A stretch of 64,000 nt of DNA, taken from Elmis aenea (Eukaryota > Arthropoda > Insecta > Coleoptera > Elmidae). The position numbers were made by a program, and so were the translations under genes. Below the pieces are notes generated by a model. The model was not told the origin of the DNA and did no database searches. It saw nothing but the letters and a program-made list of their open reading frames with translations. This document shows, piece by piece, positions 47,001 to 59,000 of the stretch (within the stretch, counting starts at the first letter, position 1; each line of letters begins with the position of its first letter). The stretch lies in assembly GCA_947652605.1 (NCBI GenBank), contig OX393576.1:14720575-14784574 (forward strand). Reading direction: 5' to 3'.

Positions 47001-50000
47001 AGTTTTTAATTATACAGTGTGACCCATTTCAAAGCGGATCACCCCTATAAAATAGTTATTTATGTATCAAGGCCAAAAAATACGTTTTGGCCGAGGTGCA
47101 TATTACATTTTTTGTGCGATAGAATTAAAAACAATTTAAATTTTTAGTAATTTTCAAAATTATAGGTTAGAAACTACTTGACATTCTGTCACTGACAGAT
47201 GACGGCGTATGCTGTTAGCTTTAATGCAAATTTACGCTGTAGCGGCCGAAAAAGTTACTTTTTAGGCCGTTGCTAAGGATAACGCCGGTAATGCAGTAAG
47301 TACTTTATGGCTGCTAACGCGTCCGTCAAACAGCTGTTTCTAGTACGATCGCACAAAAAGTTTATTTATGAACCGATTTTCATGATACGATAAAGCATCA
47401 AAAACTGTACTTTGGCACTTTATTTAAAATTCAGTTTCCACTCACAAAGCCTACTATGATTTTTTTTCGAAGTCAAAATTGTCAAAATTTGTATATCGAT
47501 GTTTTTATTCAAAATCTGACTACACCACTGGATTCAGGATGCCCTCGAATGGGTTTGTGCCAAATTTCATGAAAAAATATTTATTATTAAGAAATTAATT
47601 ATGTATTCAATATTGTGATTAAATTAATATCGATATTGGAAACGCAGTGTAACTATGCTATGTAAAAAACTAAATTAGAGAAAAAAAATAATTTGACGTA
47701 AGATCTTTTATAAGAAACAATTTATTCGTATCAGTATTAAAATTGAATGTTCTATTGGTGAACAACTAAATTTACAAGAAAAGATACAAAAATACAAAGA
47801 AAAAAGAAAAAATATTTTTACATGAAATTTGGTACAAACGCAATTGGGATTTTAAATTAAAAAATCGCTAAAGCAAATTTTTACAATTTTTACATCGAAA
47901 AAAAATCATAGTAAGCTTTGTGAGTGTAAACTGAATTTGTAAATAGGATGCCAACGCGCAGTTTTATATGCTTTATCGTTAAAAAAAAAATCATGAAAAT
48001 CGGATCATAAATAAAATCTTTTTTTTAGGGGTGATCCGCTTTAAAATGGGTCACACTGTATATAAAATTATATTTTCCAGATTACCTAGTTAAAAATTTT
48101 CTTGCATTACCTTTAAGATAAATAATATCGAGGTGGTCTAAATGCCCTCCACTGTCATTTTACAAACAATTTTATTAGATATTAATATGTATATTCAACA
48201 AGAAACCCAAAGTAAACATACAGCACGCCAATGTAAACGTATTTATGTGCAAGCAGTCAATTTACATTTAATTATGCAAGTCAGGAGACAAACATTTAAT
48301 TCTAATGTTTTAGTTTCCGCCAGTGTTTTAGCATTTGTAGAAAACAATTCAAATTTGAACTTTTGTTGATTATTGGAAAGCCGTTTCGTTGGATAAACAC
48401 AATTATTTCAGTATATATGTAATATTAAAATCATGTATGTTAATATTATAAATGACAAGGATTTTCCGTTGCTCTAAGGCGTCTAAGCAATATAAATTGG
48501 TTGCGTATTACAAAAGACAATTATTCTAACTTAACTGATTCTTTTATTTATTATTTTAAATATGCTGGTTTTTGTTCTTATGCTTGCCTATGCCAACAAA
48601 ACATATTTTAGTGATTTTTCAAAGCCGACCAATATGAAAGTAAGGATAATATTTTTGAGAAAAGCTAATAAAACCCATTAAAGGTTTTAAACTAGTGGAA
48701 TCCCAAAGGACGAAAAACTTGCTATCCTTTCACTTCCCAAGAGTTACCAGATTCAATATAAAATAAAGTATTATCGACTGTTTAGATCAATAACATATAT
48801 ATTAGGAAAAGCGATTACACTTTTTTTTAATGTTCATGGGTCACCCCCTAATTTTTTTCTATGTATTGACATATTCTCACAAAAAAATTAGGTCATTTGA
48901 GCAATCTTTAAAGGTCGCTACAATAGTTTAAAATTTAGCATTGTTACGTCAATCCGTTAAGCCTGCGGTTCAATAAAAGAACCACTGATTGTAGACTATA
49001 GTGCAGTGTTTTTCAACCTTTTCAATTTCGCGGCACACTTTAAACAACGCTTAAATTTCGCGACACACTATACAGGGTGTCCCAGATGACATTTCCAGCA
49101 TGGGGATCTCGCTTATTATAAGAGATACAGGTTTGTTTAAATTGGATGAATTATTTCCCAGTGTGAGAAGAGCCACAATCAATTTTTAAATGTACAAAAT
49201 TCTCTCTCTCTCCCTCCTTCCCTCCTTCCCGCCCTCCCTCCTTCGCTCCCACCCTCTTTTTCTTTAATTACTGTAATATGTTAACAACATATAACACTTT
49301 ACCACTGAAAAATTAAGTTGATTTACAATGTCAACCCTAGTTTGAGGCACTCAAAATTGTTCAAAATGACATTTTGAATGCCTCACAGTAGAATTAAAAT
49401 TGTAATTCAATTGAATATTTCAGTGATAAATATGGGTTGTTATTAAAAAAATTTTATAGTCAACAGTTAATTATTCTATACTTAGAGAATAAAAAGTTGC
49501 TCAAAAAGAGTTTTTATTAATTTTTTTAAAATTCTTATATCTTTAAGAATAAAGAGTACCTAATAAAGCAACAAAAATTCTTTACTTTTTCTGAATTACT
49601 TTTCAGATTTTCATATGTATCTAAACGGTACGCAATTCCTTGTTTTACGCAGTTATTTAGTTAATATGCATTACGTTACAAATTAGAGGTTATAATTTCA
49701 AAATTTAATTACACTTAATTAGTAATATTAAAGTTACATTCCCAGATAATTAAGTTACTCTCAGCTACGGTACTTTAAACAGATAGAAATTATCTGCCCA
49801 CTCGTATTTATTGACCTGTCGTTTGTAACAAATAACAAGAAGCGAAATATTCGTACAACATTAAGATAAATTTTAATTTTAAATGTTATTATTTGATTTA
49901 GCGATTAATTTGTATTATTTATTTTATATTAATGATAATTTTTTTCATAACGTACGATTATAAACACCATTAGAATAATCAAATCGCTAAATTTTGTGGA

Positions 50001-53000
50001 GCTATACATTTCCAGTAGCTCTTAATCTATCCCTAAGGATACACAAGGACTGTTTAGCTTACATATAATTTTATTAGAAACCGTAATTAACACAGTTATG
50101 TTTCCACATTAGCTAAAGCAACAATAATTAATGTATATGAAAAATATTTTAATAATTTGCGTTTATTAAATTATAAATCCATGATGTAAATAAGCATCCC
50201 CTGATACGAAAATTCTTTTTATCGATCGCAATGAGCCACGTGTTTCCATGATTTTAAAGTAATTTGGGTGTACCAAATTCAATGGTATTATAAAAAAGTA
50301 TAAGATTTTAATTATTAAAAAAATTAAAACCTTTAGTATATTTTGAGAGGAATTATACCTACAGGTTGGACCTAACTAGAATGTTTTACGGGGTATCTCG
50401 GTTACTTACCGTAATAGTTGGCGAAAATCTGATATCGGTTTTGGGGCTATTTGTTTTTGAGAAAAGAACGCCTATGTAATCAGATTTTTTTTGTCACTTT
50501 CCATTTTAGCACCACAGACGAAAAATGATATTTCATCGTTGTTGAAATATTATTATAACTTCTTTATTTATTAAAATAGAACAAAATGTTATATAGGTTT
50601 TTATACAGATTTTTATGCTTAATTAAAAATCTGATTGAAATTGTTTTAGCTACCTCGACTTTTGAGATATGAAGTAAACTTATATTTTTCTAAATAGAAA
50701 CCCTAGTTGGTCATGACTTTATACAAAAAAATTTTTTTTTAGCTTTTCAAAAATATATAGTTTTATATATCGGGTGTAACTGAAATTAGGCTCACTTTTT
50801 TTTGTTTACTTTTAATTTTAGACAAACGAAATTTTAAACAAGTGACATGTGCAAAAAAAAACGAATTTTCTGAAGAAATGTGCACTTTTGTTTCACTTCC
50901 GGTTTCGCCGGAAATGAACCTAGCTTTGTTATTTTAAATGGAACACTGTAAATTTTTACATTTTTGGAAAGAGGAGGCAATTGTAAATACAACTGCACTA
51001 TTTTAGTAAAATTTTATAACCTCAAATAATTTTTGGAAAAAAGTTAAATTTTTCATTAAGTGTGCCCTGACCTGCATAAATTGAATTTTATTATATCAAA
51101 AACGTGTCTGTTAATTTTAATTGACTTTTGGGTTCTCTAAATAGACTTTAAAGGTTGCGAAATTGTTTTTTTTTACAAAAAGACAGTTTTTTTTTTTAAG
51201 GAATGATAGTCGCTCATGCGGTTACCTAAATAGAGTATTTTCTGAAGTACTCAAAAATGCCAATAACCCGGAAACCAAGATTGTATTGCCAATAACTTGT
51301 TATTTTAATTAGGATATATTTCTAAAACAACAACTGAAATTAACTGTTTATTCTATGAAACTTTGGATGTGTTAATTTCTTGTTTGTTGTTGTTCCTAAA
51401 AGTTTTAATTAATTTTTAGTTGTTAGTGATCATCATGAAAAGAGTCAACAGAACAAAAGCATTTGTTTTGTTGTTATTTAGCAAAGTCAACTATGATTAT
51501 TAGGGGATGTTACCTAAACTTTACAATAATTTAAAATTTTAATGCCTGCTCCTCATAAAAATACCAAGTTATTGGTATTGTTGAATTCGTCAGAAACTAC
51601 TCTATTTAAATAACCGCATGAGCCACCATCGTCCCATTTAACAAAATGTATTTTTTGTCAAAAAAACCAATTTCGCAACCTTTAAATCCGATTAAAGTAA
51701 CCCAAATGTCAATAAAAATTTACAAAAGGCTCTTTCGGACACTTTAGACATAATAATAAAATTCCATTTATGAAGGTCATGGCACACTTAATAAAAAATT
51801 TAACTTTTTTCCAAAAATTAATTTGAAGTTATAAAAATTAACTAAATTAGTGAAGTTGTATTCAAAATTGCTTCATCTTTCCAAATATGTAAAAATATAC
51901 AGGATGTTGCATTTGAAATAACAAAGTTAGGGTCATTTCCGGCGAAACCGGAAGTGAAACAAAAGTGCATGTATGTTCACGAAATCCGTTTTTTGCACAT
52001 ATCACATGTTTAAAATAAGGTTTGTTTAAAATTAAATTTAGAGAAAAAAAGGCGGTGTCTGATTTCAGTTTTGTTGCAAAAAATAATCGAGATATGGCTA
52101 ATTTTGTAAAAATTTTCTAATCAAAGTTTGACATGTTTTCGTAAACAAGTGATGTTTGCAATTGTTAAACAACTAAACGCTCCTCAATAGTATAAAAAAT
52201 TGCTCAGAGTGCACAGGGTTAATCTGGTGTCCCTTTTGTGCTCACCGATACGTGTCTCTCCGATGTAGACCTTTCTGCATTATCAGGGTATTTTATAAAC
52301 CCCTTGGTTTGAAGAGGGAGATTATCCTTGACCCTAGGTCCTAGGTAGACACTCAATGAATCGGAAGTAATATCAAGAACATCACCGTACTATCTCCGTA
52401 AGACTAGGGAAGCCACAGAAATTATAAAACTGCCCAATAACATTAATCGAGACAATGCAATGGCTATTCCTTTCACAATTCTTGGAAAAACCTGATTACC
52501 GCTAGAGGCTTGACTACATGCTAGGGGTGGGCCATATATCGATAAATATCGATATAATTTCGATATCGATATATTGATATCGGAAGTCGATATATCGATA
52601 TTTCATTGTCGACATATTCGATATTACTCGACAGTATTCGTCTTTTTCTCGATATTATTCGACATCTTTTCGGATAATTCGATATTTTCTTAATATTTCT
52701 TGGCATGGACAACAAAAATGAGGGCGAGGGGCATTTATTTTTAGGTCACCAGCCTCTTTTTTCAGTTTTTCAGTAACTTTTTAGCTTCCTTGCTATATCG
52801 ATATATCGAAGAATGTCGATATAATTTCGATATTTATTTAAACTTATTTTTAAATTATGAACTTTTAAGTTGTTAGCTATAACAAATCTTTGCCTGTTTA
52901 TTTGTTTTTACCAAAAGTAACAAAATTTAATAACGAAAACTATAAAATAATAGGAGTATGATTTAATACTATTCGTACTAAATTGGACTTTTTTTTTAAG

Positions 53001-56000
53001 CTTTGCCATAAGTAAAGATTTCATTGATTGTCAGGTACACAATAATTACTTTTATTTATAATCTCCTACAGGACCACGGATTAGAAGATTACACCAAAGA
53101 AAATTAAATCGATGTTGTTCACCTGCCGTTTTCTTAAAAGCAGTAAATAATAAATATGTGCTTTTATATTGCAGAATTATTTCATCTTGGTTTTGGAGTT
53201 TTAGACTTTTTATATAATAACGTTTCTGGGTAATCCAAGATATTACAAAATGAAATACAAAGTAGATTATTTATAATATGATCTTATCGAATATGTCTTG
53301 ATCAACAAGTAACTAAATTCGAACAAATCGATACAAAAAAACATTGAATTACTCTTTTTGTTAAGGTTTTCCAAGTAGAACTGTAATTTTTAATGAAAAA
53401 ATAAAAAAGGTATTATTGCTACTCCCTGTTCCAGTTTTAAATGTTTGCTGTCAGGTTGTTTTACGGATAAAGGATGTCACAGTAAGATTTCCCCCACTCT
53501 GTAACTTTTTTATTTTCAGAGATAAACTTTAAATATTTTTTACAAAAGCTTTAGAGGGTCGCAAGCGCATTTTAAATGCCATTTGATTTTACATATATGT
53601 TCAATCGTTTTTGAGATAATTGACCTTAACATTTTATTTTACAGTTTATTTTTTTCTTTAAAACTGTAACCAGTATATTTGAAATCATAATTTAAAAGCT
53701 CTCGATTTTCATATCATATGATGTAGGTACGAGTGCATCATAAAATATTACCACTATCTTTTGCGAGATACTTTTTTATGTAATAAACAAACGTTAGATT
53801 AATCAAAGTAGCCCATGGAAAACTTGTGAAACGATGAAAAGTAGTGAAAAGTAAATACAAAAGCTGTAAAAAGTGGAAATACAGCATTGGGTAAACAAAA
53901 AAAAATACAGAAATTAAAAAAATAAATTCACCCAAGTAACTTGCAGTTATAAATTTAAGTTTTTTGACTTTATTTAGTATTTATGTTAATGTCAATTATC
54001 TGTATACTATTTTCATTCTTAACAGTGTATCAAGATTACTGTTAGTACTTTTTATCGTTTCATATTTTTTCGCAGATTACTCTGAAAGATTTGTTTACTT
54101 ATTTCATAAAAATGTTTGGTGCAAGAGACAGAGAGTTAATAAAAATATCATATGACGGGGGATTTTAACGACTGTTTAATGATGTATTTAAAAACATGAG
54201 ATGTCTAAAAAAAATTAAATTAAAAATAGAATTTTTAAATTGGTTTAATAATGTATACAGGGTGCCCATTTTTCTAACCTGTTGTATGGGTAACTCCGTT
54301 AATATTAGAGATACAGAAACGTTTAAATTAGCAAATTTGTGCAGAATTTAAAGGGAAATCTGATGCCATCAAATTTGACCTACGTCAACTTTTTGAAATA
54401 TTTTGAAAAAACTGAAAAATGTCGATTTTTTCAAACTTTCTCCTTTTTATCTTTTCGTATGTTTTCACAGGCTTCATTGATTGATCTAATATTTGTTTTT
54501 GTTCTTGCAAGAAACAATTAGATTATACATCAAATGATACAAACTTTAAGAGATTTTAAATTATCTATTTGATTATGTTTGTTGACATACGAAAGGAAAC
54601 ATTTAAAAACATTTTTGAAAAAACACTTGTGATCTAAATATTATGTAATAAACACCAAAGTATAATCTCTTTAAATAAAGAAGTTACAGGGCTGGACAAG
54701 TGCTTACTGGGGCATCGTTTATATCGGCATTTAAAAAGAAATTATATAATATGTATTTATGATTATTAATAACAATCTAAAAACCTGTAATAATATGTGA
54801 AACTTAAAAAGTTGCTTGTTCCGTTTTCATATTGCGTTTAAGATGCTTATTTGCAAAAATCTTTAAATTGAACGTAGTTTTTTAAATACGTTTTAGTAAC
54901 CAAGCGACCATAAACACAGTTTACTAATTCTGCTTATGGTGTAAACACATTTGTTAAAGGAAACAGTTAACAATAATAAGGTTCGCTTTTTGTGTTTTTA
55001 AAGAGATAAAATTACGTTGTATTTTGTATTTATCATTAGTATGTACTTAACTAAACCACACAAAAACATACGGTGTAAATTAACGATGGTTTTTAAATAG
55101 ACATGTAGGCATTAACTTTCAATTAAAAATAACAACTTTGACCTACTGATCGTGTTTAAAGCGACCCTTTTGTTCTGTAACGTTTTTTTTTTGGTAAATA
55201 CTCATTACTAGGGGTGGGCGATATATCGATAAATATCGATATAATTTCGACATCGATATATCGATATCGAAAAATATCGGATGTCCATATATCGATATTT
55301 TATTATTCCGATATATCCAGATACCGTCTCGATTAGGTGATTTATAAACCAGTAAATCAGTAATTACAGCATTTAAACCAATATAGAGGCAAATAAATGA
55401 AAATATATTTAAGGGTCATATGACATACGTATGTATGTTTGTATGTACATAATGTAGGCACATTTATTTTGCTTTAAAATGCAATTTTACAGGTATAACA
55501 TATTTCGAAAACAAGAAAATTATTGCAAAAAGCAATGCACAATCTACTTCATTACAATTGAAATTACGTGGTCCCATTTTTAATGACTTTATAATATTTC
55601 GGTGGAATAAGAATAACACACATTATTATTACTCACAACACCATGTTATCAGATTGATAAATATACAAATTGATATATCGGGTGTAAATGAAGTGTGGTA
55701 CACCCCCATTTTTTCTTTAGTTTTGATTTTAGATGAATGAAATTCTAGACTTATAATATGTGCAAAAAACCGGGCTCTTTGAGCACATGCACACATTTGT
55801 TTCACTTCCGGTTGCGCCGGAAATGACCCCAACTTTGTTATTTTAAATGGAACACCCTGTATATTTTTAAATTTTTGGAAAGTGGAAGCGATTTTCGATA
55901 CAACTGAACCATTTTGGTTAATTTTTATAACCTCAAAAAATTTTTGAAACAAAATTTGGTTTTTTATTAAGTGTGCCGTGACCTGCGTAAATTGATTTTT

Positions 56001-59000
56001 ATTATGTCAACAATTGTACAAAAAACGTATTTGTAAATTTTAAATGAGATATAGGTTATTTTAATCGGCTTTGTAGGTTGCGGAATCGGTTTTTTGACAA
56101 AAAGTCATTTTTTTTAAATGGAACTATGGTGGTACAAGCGGTTATTTTAATGGAGATTTTTCTGACGAATCCATCGATACCAATAACTTGTATTTTTATT
56201 AAAAGTCTGCTTCAAAAACTTCAAATTAGTGTGAAGATTTATTAGGAGATCCTTCGCTAATTTTTGCATAAATCGAATGTTTAGGACCTAAATAAAACGT
56301 TTTTACCAATAATAATTTTTTTCATGTATCCCAAATATAGTGAACAGCATTTTCTATTTATATATGCATGAAATTAAAATAGAGATATTAAAAATAATAT
56401 GGGACAGAATACGAAAAATTAAGGAAAGACTAAGCAATTTTTTAAATTATCAATGAAAGACGAAACATGAAAAGAGAGTTTCAGAAAACGTCGTAAGCCA
56501 AGCCATGTACTATTAATTAACTTATTTATTCTAGATGAGTTAATGTTAGAATGCATAGAAAGTCGATTAAGTGGAGTACGAATTAGGTCTGGCGATTGTT
56601 CGATATTTATTGATATATCATATATATCGAATACCGATATAATTTCGATATCATTACATTACATTACATTAGCGTAAAATATCTAGCACTATAAATCATA
56701 AACATTATTTTTTTATAATGTTTTCCAGAACAGTTACTGGCAGCCACGTGCAGTTCCTGCATGTCAATATATTGAGAAACGCTAATGAAGAAAAATTTGA
56801 TTTGACATTTCATTTATGGCGAATGCAGAAACATTGTAAAAGAGAATAAATGTTGTAGTAAAAGATGTGATCACAATCTCACCCACTTTTAAAATTGATA
56901 GTAAATTGAATTAAAAATGTATCGAGCAAATAATGTCAAGTCAGTTTGTTTTTTAGAGTTTAAGATTACAAAATTGTAAACTATATACATATTAGCTACG
57001 CCTATAAGGTAATGTCGTTCAATAAAGCCATAGGATTTTTTTAATGGAATTCTATATGAAGTTACCTTTTTACCAATGTATAATAAATAAGATATTCCAT
57101 AAAAATTGTAGTTATATTGAAATTCTTTAATTTTGTCATTTGTTTAGTAATACATAAAACCAAATAAATATAATAAGCTTACTTATTTAAACCCTTAAAT
57201 TAATCAGATGTTATTCAATTAGAAGGAAAAGTAATAAATGGAATTTAGTATTGAACTTAATATACATATTAAGTTTTATCTTGCATACATAATACTAACA
57301 ATGCAAACCTTTAATAATATCTACATCACAACAAAATGCTGTCACTGAGTATTTTTGCTAAATACTTGATTTTAAATACAACTGTATAGTATACAGGGTG
57401 TCCCAGATAACATTTCCAGCATGGGGATCTCGCTTATTATAAAAGATACAGGTTTGCTTAAATTAGATTAATTATTGCCTAGTATGAAAGGAGCTACAAT
57501 CAATTGATAAAAGTACAAAATTCCTTGTACTTCAGATGTTATAGCAAAAAAATTGAAAATGTTAAATTTATTTTTTTCTCTTATAACTTTTTTGTTTTAC
57601 CCGATTTTTTGTTATATTTTTTTTATAATTCCATTGTTCTTCATGCCATATCGCATGTTGCTACATAAATCCGTTGTTGTACATTCATCATTAATGATTT
57701 GCGTCTGAAGGGTAAATAACAAAATTAACAAGGAATCGTGTAACAAATTTTACTTTTTTTTAATATGGACATAAATTTGTATAATAATTGGACAAACTAT
57801 AGTGCCAGAATAAAAATGTTTTAAAATACCTTAAATTCGCCAAACTAGATAGTCACTTTAGGGCACACTGTATGTTACATTGATACATCACCATCTGAGT
57901 GTCTTAAATTTTCCAGTTATTCGTTGATTGGCTCTAAATTCTATGAACAATCACAAAATACGTATTAAGTCTGACAGTATATCCCACACAATCTCACTAA
58001 ATGCCACAAAGCAGAGATTAAGTCAAAGGTTAGTTATAACGTCACCCTTTAAACTAGTTATGTACAATATTATAAACTGTAACTTTATTTGAGTTCGTCG
58101 ATAAATTTTTGATTGTGTTACGCAGGTATTTGCTAATTAAAGTATTAATGCATGTATTATACAAAGTATTTATACTTTCCTTTAGTTTGTGCTGTTTGAA
58201 ATATAGTGCGTTGAAAACAGAAAGAAAATGTATTTCAAAGGGTATAACAAAAAATGTATGGTGCCATTTAAAAAAAAAAAACAAATGTGGTGCCGTACTC
58301 CTAAAAAACAAAGGAAAACAAAAATTTTATTTGAAACTTTTTTAGATAATTCTTCCAATAACAAAATAAGTGGGGGTGTGATGCCTCACCTTGTATTAAA
58401 CAGTAACATATACATAGTGGTAAAAAGTTACTCGTATTACCTACTTGTACTTTTTAAAATGTAGTTTTAATGAAAGGTTAGTTTTATTCAATATATTCAG
58501 CAATTGTTTTTATCCCTTACGAATAGGAGTCTTAGTTTTTTGTTTATTACAGTTTCGTAGCTACAGTTTTTAATGTAATTGACTGCAATTTAGCTTTCTT
58601 AGGTACCATCATTACATACTACATTTTTGATGACAAAACAAATTAAAAAAACATTTTTATTCACTGTGGGATCAACTTTTCCTGAAATTTTTAATGTAGA
58701 AATGTAACTGTAAAACAATTTTTTAATATGAAACTTTACTTTCCACTTTCCAAATCTGAAGCTAGATATCATATTAGGTACATAAAAAGATGTGAGTTAT
58801 CTGAAAATTGAAAACATTTGAAATTAGCTCAAAATTTACACATTATTGTTCATTAAATCGTCTTTTTTAATATTTTGAATACACTATATTTTCTTACTAT
58901 TTGGAAACAGAAAATAAATCGGTTAAGTGGCAAAAATGTGTAACACTTTTATTGATTACAGGTTTTTTTAGATAGATAACTGGAACTGACAAAAATAAAA

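Noticed and set aside
48142..48369. 75-residue ORF in the neuropeptide intron
   Set aside because: No motif, no splice context, and composition like the surrounding AT-rich intron.
55629..55952. 107-residue minus-strand ORF
   Set aside because: It reads through an arm of the 50770-type hairpin family; equivalent frames are broken in the other copies.
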